A stretch of 6,281 nucleotides of DNA from Xanthobacteraceae bacterium (GTDB lineage Bacteria > Pseudomonadota > Alphaproteobacteria > Rhizobiales > Xanthobacteraceae), in the NCBI GenBank assembly GCA_030043175.1, contig JASHYD010000593.1:1-6281 (forward strand). The letters are read 5' to 3'. Position 1 is the stretch's first letter, and every line of letters starts with the position of its first letter. The notes under the pieces are model-generated. The model was not told the DNA's origin. It searched no databases and worked only from the letters and a program-made list of their open reading frames with translations. Positions 1 to 4,459 of the stretch are shown piece by piece. The translations under genes were made by a program, and so were the position numbers.

Positions 1-275
1 GCCCGGGTGGGAAGGCCCGCAACGTCAAACAGATTTTTCACCGCAAACGGCGCCCCGGCGAGAGAACCGACCGGCTCGCCTCGTTGGCGGCGCGCATCGA
101 TCGCCGCTGCACGCGCGCGGGCACGGTCGGCCGTCACTTCGGTGAAAGCGTTGAGCCTCGGATTTAGCGAGGCGATGCGCTCGAGTGCCGCCTCAACGAC
201 CGCACGGGCCGTCGCAGTGCCATCCACGACGGCGCGGGCAATATCGCGTGCAGACGCTTGTGCTGGGTCTAACAT
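1..275 (-). CDS. atzE: AtzE-type amidase, amidase-signature family (N-terminal 91 residues, cut by window edge)
   Basis: Amidase-signature enzymes hydrolyse amide bonds with a Ser-cisSer-Lys triad. AtzE removes ammonia from 1-carboxybiuret in the cyanuric acid pathway, and related proteins are common in rhizobia. The frame opens with MLDPAQASARDIARAVVDG and contains the family's N-terminal helix pattern ERIASLNPRLNAFTEV. It then reaches LAGAPFAVKNLFDVAGLPTR, where Lys80 in the FAVKNLFDV stretch is the expected catalytic lysine. Both serines lie beyond position 1, so catalytic completeness cannot be judged. The ATG at 275 lies two bases after the stop of the DUF4089 gene, with TGAAG just upstream as a weak ribosome site. 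That arrangement is typical of atzG-atzE pairs and implies co-translation. GatA or another amidase would look similar over this stretch; the DUF4089 neighbour is what favours AtzE. The substrate is inferred and may not be carboxybiuret. Confidence 0.85.
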   Translation of the reverse strand, partial: MLDPAQASARDIARAVVDGTATARAVVEAALERIASLNPRLNAFTEVTADRARARAAAIDARRQRGEPVGSLAGAPFAVKNLFDVAGLPTR

Positions 276-277
276 CT

Positions 278-460
278 TCACGCCCGGAACACCGGAGCAG
301 GCTCGGCATCGTCGGGCAACGGGGGGTCGGCGAGGAGGGCAGCGAGCCGTAAGGTCACTTCGAGATTTGCAAAAATCGCCGAATGCCAAGCCGGGTCCAG
401 CGGCAGGGCCAGTGCGCGGGCAGAGGCGGCGATCAATTGATCGAGATCAGGAGAGGACAT
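278..460 (-). CDS. atzG: AtzG-like small subunit, DUF4089 domain protein (60 aa)
   Basis: AtzG is a small non-catalytic partner that binds and stabilises AtzE, much as GatC does for GatA. This 60-residue protein covers the whole DUF4089 domain: an N-terminal helix (DLDQLIAASARALALPLDP), a second helix (FANLEVTLRLAALLADPPLP), and a closing DDAEPAPVFRA. The PLPDDAEPAPVF ending is the family hallmark. An in-frame TGA lies one codon upstream of the ATG, so no longer upstream start is possible. The region before the ATG (ACACGTGACCT) has no clear Shine-Dalgarno sequence, which is odd for the first gene of an operon. The stop is two bases before the amidase ATG. The gene is divergent from the cysteine hydrolase at 652. 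Identification rests on family pattern and gene pairing; the gene symbol is a family label, not proof that carboxybiuret is the substrate. Confidence 0.85.
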   Translation of the reverse strand: MSSPDLDQLIAASARALALPLDPAWHSAIFANLEVTLRLAALLADPPLPDDAEPAPVFRA

Positions 461-515
461 AGGTCACGTGTTGGTTGGCGCGTCCAGGATAACAAGTCCG
501 GGCCGCAGTGCAATT

Positions 516-530
516 GCGCCGGCCATGCCG
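516..530 (-). promoter_or_regulatory. Weak sigma-54-like element facing atzG
   Basis: Read on the minus strand, this is CGGCATGGCCGGCGC. The invariant GG and GC dinucleotides have the correct -24/-12 spacing, but the -12 half is GCGC rather than TTGC and the -24 half has two differences from TGGCACG. Transcription would start near 504, about 44 bases before the AtzG start codon. The position is sensible for a divergent nitrogen-regulated gene, but a match this weak could occur by chance in GC-rich DNA. Confidence 0.2.
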
Positions 531-543
531 ACGGAGGGACTAG

Positions 544-579
544 CCGCTTTGGATTCGACCGCTTTGGATTCGATCGCTT
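544..579. repeat. Tandem 15-bp direct repeat in the divergent promoter region
   Basis: CCGCTTTGGATTCGA occurs twice in perfect tandem (544-558 and 559-573), followed by a decayed partial third copy (TCGCTT, 574-579). It ends about 20 bp before the sigma-54 element at 599, so it spans roughly -81 to -46 from the predicted start site. It may be a binding site for an activator or another DNA-binding protein, or simply a slippage product. The unit has no obvious internal dyad. The repeat is certain; the regulatory role is a guess. Confidence 0.75.
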
Positions 580-598
580 CGCCTGTCCGGCCCGTCGC

Positions 599-613
599 TG
601 GCACGGTTCTTGC
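599..613 (+). promoter_or_regulatory. Sigma-54 (RpoN) -24/-12 promoter for the cysteine hydrolase
   Basis: TGGCACGGTTCTTGC, preceded by C, fits the sigma-54 consensus YTGGCACG-N4-TTGC at every defined position, with exact GG to GC spacing. Predicted transcription begins near 625, giving a leader of about 27 nt that contains the Shine-Dalgarno AAGGAG before the ATG at 652. Sigma-54 promoters need an enhancer-binding activator. For nitrogen-scavenging genes that is usually NtrC, which is inferred here. No clear NtrC dyad was found upstream; an 8-bp palindrome GCAATTGC at 510-517 lies at about -115 to -108 and is a possible but unproven activator site. Confidence 0.8.
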
Positions 614-639
614 GGATTTCTGACCGAACACGCGCCGTT

Positions 640-645
640 AAGGAG
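640..645 (+). promoter_or_regulatory. Ribosome binding site deciding the cysteine hydrolase start
   Basis: AAGGAG lies 6 nt before the ATG at 652. The longer reading frame begins at a TTG at 610 that sits inside the sigma-54 element, upstream of the predicted transcription start, so the ATG at 652 is the likely start. Confidence 0.8.
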
Positions 646-651
646 TGCGGT

Positions 652-1335
652 ATGCCTACGATCAAAATCGAAGCCGAACCTACGCCGCTTCACGTCGATC
701 TTACCCACGCCGCCCTCATCATCATCGACATGCAGCGCGACTTTCTTGAGCCTGGGGGTTTTGGCGCCGCGCTCGGCAACGACGTGTTGCGGCTCAAGGT
801 TGCGATCGAGCCATGCCGCAAGGTGCTCGCCGCTTTGCGCACCCGCGGTGTGCCGGTGATCCACACCCGCGAAGGCCATCGTCCCGATCTTAGCGACGCA
901 CCGCGCCACAAGGTCGAGCGCGGCGATCCGGCCCTGCGGATTGGCGCGCCCGGCCCGATGGGGCGCATCCTGGTGCGCGGCGAGCCCGGCCACGACATCG
1001 TCCCAGAGCTCTATCCGGTTAGCGGCGAGCCGGTCATCGACAAACCCGGCAAGGGTGCGTTCTACCAGACGGATCTCGAGCTGATGCTGCGCAATCGGGG
1101 CATTGACACTCTTTTCGTGTGCGGCGTCACCACCGAGGTCTGTGTCAACACCACGGTGCGCGAGGCCAATGATCGCGGCTATCGCTGCATCGTGCTTTCG
1201 GATTGCTGCGCGTCCTACTTTCCGGAATTCCACGACATGGGACTTAAGATGATCAAGGCCCAGGGCGGCATTTTTGGCTCGGTGGCATCCTCGCAGGCGC
1301 TGCTCGCCGGCATGGAATTGGCGGCCGCCGCATAG
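652..1335 (+). CDS. Cysteine hydrolase, isochorismatase fold, biuret hydrolase-like (227 aa)
   Basis: This cytosolic amidohydrolase belongs to the isochorismatase-like family, whose members hydrolyse amide or ureido groups through a Cys-Asp-Lys triad. All three residues are present: Asp26 in ALIIIDMQRDF, Lys131 in the KPGKGAF motif (equivalent to KxxxSAF), and the nucleophile Cys164 in CGVTTEVCVNTTVREA. The spacing (105 and 138 residues from Asp) is close to that of Rhizobium biuret hydrolase BiuH as I recall it (Asp36, Lys142, Cys175). THTREGHRPDL-type and MIKAQGGIFGSV-type stretches also resemble BiuH (here HTREGHRPDLSD and MIKAQGGIFGSV). BiuH converts biuret to allophanate and ammonia. Alternatives are N-carbamoylsarcosine amidase, which works downstream of ATP-dependent N-methylhydantoinase in creatinine breakdown, and RutB-type ureidoacrylate hydrolase. 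The length is normal for the family. The gene has its own sigma-54 promoter and strong ribosome site and is divergent from atzG-atzE. The family is secure; the substrate is inferred. Confidence 0.9.
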   Translation: MPTIKIEAEPTPLHVDLTHAALIIIDMQRDFLEPGGFGAALGNDVLRLKVAIEPCRKVLAALRTRGVPVIHTREGHRPDLSDAPRHKVERGDPALRIGAPGPMGRILVRGEPGHDIVPELYPVSGEPVIDKPGKGAFYQTDLELMLRNRGIDTLFVCGVTTEVCVNTTVREANDRGYRCIVLSDCCASYFPEFHDMGLKMIKAQGGIFGSVASSQALLAGMELAAAA

Positions 1336-1412
1336 GATGCCCGTTTATTAGACGTGCGCGCCAATAAATCATCAGCCGCAAAGGCCCTTGTGGCGGCGAG
1401 CCGGTGGCCAGC

Positions 1413-1427
1413 ACCGCCTTTGGCGGT
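1413..1427. repeat. Perfect 6-bp inverted repeat, 3-nt loop
   Basis: ACCGCC-TTT-GGCGGT forms a compact GC-rich hairpin 78 bp after the cysteine hydrolase stop. It could slow polymerase or bind a regulator. There is no T tract on either side (GCACC before, CGGATG after), so a terminator call is weak. Confidence 0.35.
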
Positions 1428-1456
1428 CGGATGAGGGGCTGCGAGAAATTCAGGAT

Positions 1457-1473
1457 GCTGCGCATGGGGCAGC
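1457..1473. promoter_or_regulatory. Candidate upstream activator dyad
   Basis: GCTGC-GCATGGG-GCAGC is a perfect 5-bp dyad centred near -96 from the predicted sigma-54 start at about 1561, the usual distance for an enhancer-binding protein. It does not match the NtrC consensus (TGCAC...GTGCA) well, so the protein that would bind is unknown and the site may be accidental. Confidence 0.2.
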
Positions 1474-1534
1474 TATTCGGGTTGGAAAGACTAATCAAGG
1501 CCCAGCATGCAGTATACCGCGCCCCGGACCGAAC

Positions 1535-1549
1535 TGGCATGCTCTTTGC
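1535..1549 (+). promoter_or_regulatory. Sigma-54 (RpoN) -24/-12 promoter for the NCS2 permease
   Basis: TGGCATGCTCTTTGC, preceded by C, differs from the sigma-54 consensus TGGCACG-N4-TTGC at only one position (T for C at the sixth base). The GG to GC spacing is exact. Predicted transcription starts near 1561, giving an unusually long leader of about 242 nt before the permease ATG at 1803. It is the same promoter class as the one at 599, which suggests that the hydrolase and the permease respond to the same nitrogen signal although they are separate transcription units. Confidence 0.7.
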
Positions 1550-1696
1550 GAGACGAAGCGACGTGAGTTGAGGGCGACGCGTGATCCCGAACACGCAGGC
1601 TTAGACGAGGTGGATCGTTTTGGCGCTGACGGAGAGGTCGCACTGAATTGAAAGCTGTGCGGCTCGCGAGGTTGTCCGGCTCAGTCTTGAATTCTC

Positions 1697-1713
1697 CCCG
1701 CCAGGGGGGCGGG
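1697..1713 (+). repeat. Leader hairpin 1
   Basis: CCCGCC-AGGGG-GGCGGG forms a perfect 6-bp GC stem with a 5-nt loop, 9 nt before hairpin 2. There is no U tract. The bases just before it (TCTCC, 1693-1697) could pair with GGAGA at the permease ribosome site (1793-1797), a 5-base match that may be chance. Confidence 0.45.
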
Positions 1714-1721
1714 TGTTGTTG

Positions 1722-1747
1722 AGGTCCGTATCCCGGCAAACGGACCT
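1722..1747 (+). repeat. Leader hairpin 2
   Basis: AGGTCCGT at 1722-1729 and ACGGACCT at 1740-1747 are exact 8-bp inverted arms around a 10-nt loop (ATCCCGGCAA). This is the strongest inverted repeat noticed outside the genes. It is followed by GCGCC, not by T residues, so it is more likely an RNA structural element or a protein site than an intrinsic terminator. Confidence 0.55.
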
Positions 1748-1792
1748 GCGCCGACATTCGCCCCTCTGGATGGGAGAGTCGCGTTTTCGATT

Positions 1793-1796
1793 GGAG
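1793..1796 (+). promoter_or_regulatory. Ribosome binding site deciding the permease start
   Basis: GGAG lies 6 nt before the ATG at 1803. The open frame extends upstream to a GTG at 1713, but those 30 extra codons cover leader hairpin 2, lack a ribosome site and encode an arginine-rich, non-membrane stretch. The start at 1803 gives the N-terminus MADSTYRPALWVSGDWNALF. Confidence 0.8.
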
Positions 1797-1802
1797 ATTT
1801 CA

Positions 1803-3386
1803 ATGGCAGATTCGACCTATCGCCCGGCCTTGTGGGTGTCGGGTGATTGGAATGCATTGTTCGGCTTCGGCACCAACATCCTCGTCAACATGCTGACGCT
1901 GACCGCGCTGCTGCGGCTCGTTCTTAACATGCCTGACGCGCTCGTGTTCGGACGCATCCTCCCGGCTGTCGGCCTGATGATGTTCCTCAGCACCGTGTAC
2001 TACGCCTTTCTGGCCTATCGTCTGGCGCAGAAGACAGGGCGCAGTGACGTCTGCGCACTGCCGTCCGGCATCAGCGTGCCGCACATGTTCATCGTCACCT
2101 TTGTGATCATGCTGCCGATCTCGCTCAAAAGCGGCGACCCGGAAAAGGGCTGGCAGGCGGGCTTGGTTTGGGTGTTCTTCCAGAGCTTCATCCTGATGAT
2201 CGGCGGATTCATTGCGCCCTACATCCGCCGGATCACCCCCCGCGCGGCGCTGCTCGGCACCTTGGCCGGGGTCTCGGTGACCTTCATTTCGATGCGGCCG
2301 GTGCTTGAAATGTACATGACGCCGGTGATTGGCCTTACCTGCTTTGCCATCATCACGGTGAGCTGGTTTGGCGGCGTCAAATATCCAAAGGGCATTCCGG
2401 CAGGCCTCGTTGCGATCATCGTCGGCACCGCGATCGCCTGGGGCTCAAGCGCGGTCGGGCTGCACTACGGCGACCTGAGTGTCGAAAAGCTCGCCGGTGC
2501 ATTCGCCAACTTCGGTTTTTCGCTGCCGTTGCCGGCGTTCAACACGGTGTTTTCGGGGTTTGAGTTTCTCGGCATCATTTTGGTCACTGCGATACCGTTC
2601 GGCATCTATGACCTTGTCGAGGCCATGGACAACGTGGAAAGCGCGGAAGCGGCGGGTGACGCCTATCCGACCACGAGCGTGCTGACCGCGGACGGGGTGG
2701 TGAGCCTGATCGGATGCCTGATGGGCAATCCCTTCATCAATGCAGTCTACATCGGCCATCCGGGTTGGAAGGCGATGGGAGGGCGCATCGGCTATTCGGC
2801 CGCCACGGGCCTGATGGTCATCGTATTGGCATGGTTCGGCATCATCGCGATGCTGCTCGCATTGATACCGGTGGTAGCGATCTCGCCGATCCTTCTGTAT
2901 ATCGGCATGCTGATCGGCGCCCAAGCCTACCAGACCACGCCATCGAGGCACGCGCCCGCGGTGGTGCTCGCGCTCATGCCGCATCTTGCAGCATGGTGCA
3001 AGACGCTGATGGACGGTGCGCTCGGCGCTGCAGGCACGAGCGCGGCAGCCATCGGCATGGAAAAGCTCGGCGCTGCCGGCGTGCTTTATCACGGTCTCGA
3101 AGTGTTAGGCGGCGGATCGATCCTCGCGGGCCTCGTGCTCGGCGCGATCGGGGCCTTCGTGATCGAACGCAAGTTCACCGAAGCCTCGGCATTCGCGGGC
3201 GCCGGCGCCGTATTGACCTTCTTCGGTTTCATGCACGGGGAGTCGATCGGTTTTGCCGTCACCCCGACCGTAGCGGCGGCCTACGCCATTGTCGCGGTCT
3301 TCCTTTATGCTTTGGTCCGCTACCCGGAATTTATCTCGGTCGACATTGCGCCTGCCAAGGAAGCAATTGCGCACCCGGCCGAATGA
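1803..3386 (+). CDS. NCS2-type (xanthine/uracil permease family) inner-membrane transporter, divergent subgroup (527 aa)
   Basis: This polytopic inner-membrane protein of the nucleobase/ascorbate transporter superfamily has many hydrophobic segments spread over its length, consistent with about 12-14 membrane spans. Recognisable landmarks are ALPSGISVPHMFIVTF near residues 85-100, IYDLVEAMDNVESAEAAGD (acidic cluster, residues 268-286) where NCS2 proteins have their TM8 substrate region, and GNPFINAVYIGHPGWKAMGG (residues 308-327) in place of the usual TM10 signature. Those last two stretches mark a less studied subgroup, often annotated as xanthine/uracil/vitamin C permease. It probably imports a nucleobase or related ring nitrogen compound by ion symport, but the substrate cannot be named. 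It follows a sigma-54-type promoter and a long structured leader, and ends convergently with the minus-strand hyu operon. Being next to amide-hydrolysing enzymes suggests it feeds them. The family call is firm; substrate and coupling ion are inferred. Confidence 0.88.
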   Translation: MADSTYRPALWVSGDWNALFGFGTNILVNMLTLTALLRLVLNMPDALVFGRILPAVGLMMFLSTVYYAFLAYRLAQKTGRSDVCALPSGISVPHMFIVTFVIMLPISLKSGDPEKGWQAGLVWVFFQSFILMIGGFIAPYIRRITPRAALLGTLAGVSVTFISMRPVLEMYMTPVIGLTCFAIITVSWFGGVKYPKGIPAGLVAIIVGTAIAWGSSAVGLHYGDLSVEKLAGAFANFGFSLPLPAFNTVFSGFEFLGIILVTAIPFGIYDLVEAMDNVESAEAAGDAYPTTSVLTADGVVSLIGCLMGNPFINAVYIGHPGWKAMGGRIGYSAATGLMVIVLAWFGIIAMLLALIPVVAISPILLYIGMLIGAQAYQTTPSRHAPAVVLALMPHLAAWCKTLMDGALGAAGTSAAAIGMEKLGAAGVLYHGLEVLGGGSILAGLVLGAIGAFVIERKFTEASAFAGAGAVLTFFGFMHGESIGFAVTPTVAAAYAIVAVFLYALVRYPEFISVDIAPAKEAIAHPAE

Positions 3387-3646
3387 CAATTCGGACGCAC
3401 GGTCGAACTTCGCGGGCTGCTTGATCGCCCGGCGCATCGTATGGTGCGAGATTATCAGACGGCGGCGCCTGACGCCGACCGCCCTGGCAGCCGGTTTTGC
3501 TTCCCGCGGGGCCGCAAAGACGCCGGCCGATCCCGCCGGTTGCTTCGTTGCACCGCACCCGCAGATCGAAAGACGGGGCAGCGCTTGCGCCGGCGCCAGG
3601 CGGCACGCCGGCGGCGTCAGAATGCCAGCGCCGAGACGGGAATCCG
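3387..3646. other. Convergent intergenic region with several weak hairpins, no gene seen
   Basis: The 260 bp between the permease stop and the dehydrogenase stop contain several GC-rich inverted repeats. They are CCGAAT/ATTCGG (3379-3394, across the permease stop), CGGCG/CGCCG (3463-3477, extendable with a one-base bulge to 3461-3480), TTTGC/GCAAA (3496-3518), CCGGC/GCCGG (3523-3539) and GACGG/CCGTC (3635-3648, across the dehydrogenase stop). None is followed by a T run on either strand, so termination is more likely Rho-dependent or relies on polymerase collision. Short open frames here look like chance frames in GC-rich DNA. Confidence 0.5.
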
Positions 3647-4459
3647 TCACGAGAGCAGCGCTTTCATCTTGTCCTGATTAATCGACTTCGCCAGCTGGTC
3701 GACCAATCCGGCGAGCGGCATCGGTATCTTAGCGTGCTGGGCGATGTCGAGCGCGACATCCATGTCCTTTTCAGCCCATTTGCCGGTGCCCGTGCCCCAG
3801 CGCGACAGCGACCAGTTGGCGCCGCTGCCATGGCCCAGCGCCTCGATCAGCTTTGGCATCTCGACGCCGAGCGCCTTCGCCAGCGTCAGCACCTCGAAAT
3901 TCGCGCACATGTTCGCCCACAGCAGAAGGTTGTTCATGGTCTTGGCGATCTGTCCGCTGCCGACCGCCCCGACATAAATGATGTTGCGTCCGAAGGCGCG
4001 AAGCGCGGGCGTTGCCCGCTCGACCCAGCGTTCCTCGCCGCCCGCGTAGACGGTCAGTTCGCCATTGTTGGCGGCCTCCTGGCCGAGCACAACCGGCGTG
4101 TCGATAACGCCGACGCCGCGCGCGGCTGCGACCGCCGCAAGGTCGCGGCAGGTCTGCGGCGCGACCGAGCTCGAAATGCAGATGACGGCGCCCGGCCGCA
4201 GACGGTGCAACAGACCCGATGTGCGGATCACTTGATCGACCTGCGCATCGGTCGCCACCATTACGACGATGATTTCGGCCCGCTCGCCGACCTCGGCGGC
4301 CGAACCGCATACCTGCACGCCATGCGTCGAGGCGCGGCGCATGGCGTCCTGGTCAATGTCGGTTCCGTGGACCTCGAAGCCGTGCGAAGCCATGTGGCGC
4401 GCCATCTGCAGCCCCATTGCCCCAAGGCCGATCACGCCGGTGGTTGTGCTGCCCGTCAT
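3647..4459 (-). CDS. NAD(P)-dependent beta-hydroxyacid dehydrogenase-like oxidoreductase (270 aa)
   Basis: It belongs to the 3-hydroxyisobutyrate / tartronate semialdehyde reductase superfamily, cytosolic enzymes that interconvert a beta-hydroxyacid and its aldehyde or keto form. The N-terminal Rossmann domain has GLGAMG (residues 11-16). Asp34 and Asp36 after the second strand hint at NAD rather than NADP. The catalytic lysine is Lys173 in GSGQIAKTMNN, followed by the helical C-terminal domain with the conserved KD pair (Lys231-Asp232). The substrate loop is unusual: the normal DAPVSGG reads DTPVVLG (residues 120-126), so the Ser and first Gly that normally contact the substrate carboxylate are Val124 and Leu125. 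A non-standard substrate is therefore likely. The ATG overlaps the hyuB stop (ATGA) and has a purine-rich GGGGGGAGG just upstream, so the gene is translationally coupled and last in the operon. The length is slightly short for the family (about 290). The exact product is unknown. Confidence 0.85.
   Translation of the reverse strand: MTGSTTTGVIGLGAMGLQMARHMASHGFEVHGTDIDQDAMRRASTHGVQVCGSAAEVGERAEIIVVMVATDAQVDQVIRTSGLLHRLRPGAVICISSSVAPQTCRDLAAVAAARGVGVIDTPVVLGQEAANNGELTVYAGGEERWVERATPALRAFGRNIIYVGAVGSGQIAKTMNNLLLWANMCANFEVLTLAKALGVEMPKLIEALGHGSGANWSLSRWGTGTGKWAEKDMDVALDIAQHAKIPMPLAGLVDQLAKSINQDKMKALLS

Larger units (their letters stand above)
1336..1534. other. Intergenic stretch after the cysteine hydrolase, no gene seen
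   Basis: No convincing coding region is present. It holds an AT-rich inverted repeat just after the stop (TTTATT at 1344-1349, AATAAA at 1363-1368, 13-nt spacer), a hairpin at 1413-1427 and a dyad at 1457-1473. None is followed by a run of T, so no intrinsic terminator is supported. The DNA upstream of the next sigma-54 element is the expected place for activator sites. Confidence 0.6.
1561..1802 (+). other. Long structured 5' leader of the permease mRNA
   Basis: The leader has two adjacent hairpins at 1697-1713 and 1722-1747, then a smaller one at 1764-1778 (CTCT/AGAG around GGATGGG), and ends with the Shine-Dalgarno at 1793. No short leader peptide with a good ribosome site stands out. It fits no riboswitch class whose consensus I can recall with confidence, including the guanidine classes. 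A leader that folds ahead of a purine- or pyrimidine-type permease is a reasonable place for ligand-dependent control, but this is inferred from folding and position only. The leader's extent depends on the promoter call at 1535. Confidence 0.4.

Noticed and set aside
433..1233. Long minus-strand open frame opposite the cysteine hydrolase (266 codons)
   Set aside because: It is antisense to a gene with an intact catalytic triad, is rich in Arg/His/Ala as expected from GC-rich antisense frames, has no recognisable domain, and overlaps the sigma-54 promoter and repeats.
652..1335. Calling the cysteine hydrolase nicotinamidase (PncA) or RutB
   Set aside because: The KPGKGAF and HTREGHRPDL stretches and the triad spacing fit biuret-hydrolase-like enzymes better, and no other rut genes are nearby. 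Substrate is left open.
1344..1368. AT-rich inverted repeat TTTATT-N13-AATAAA after the cysteine hydrolase stop
   Set aside because: The arms are short and AT-only and the spacer is long, so it would not fold stably. It may be an operator, but nothing supports that.
1713..1802. 30-residue N-terminal extension of the permease from GTG at 1713
   Set aside because: The extension covers a strong leader hairpin, lacks a ribosome site and is arginine-rich; the ATG at 1803 has GGAG at ideal spacing.
1690..1802. A known guanidine, TPP or purine riboswitch in the permease leader
   Set aside because: Some short strings looked suggestive (CTGGATGGGAGAG resembles part of guanidine-I), but the rest of each consensus is missing. 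I keep only an unassigned structured leader.
3379..3648. Intrinsic terminators between the convergent genes
   Set aside because: Several hairpins can be drawn but none is followed by a T tract on the relevant strand, and such hairpins are common in DNA this GC-rich.
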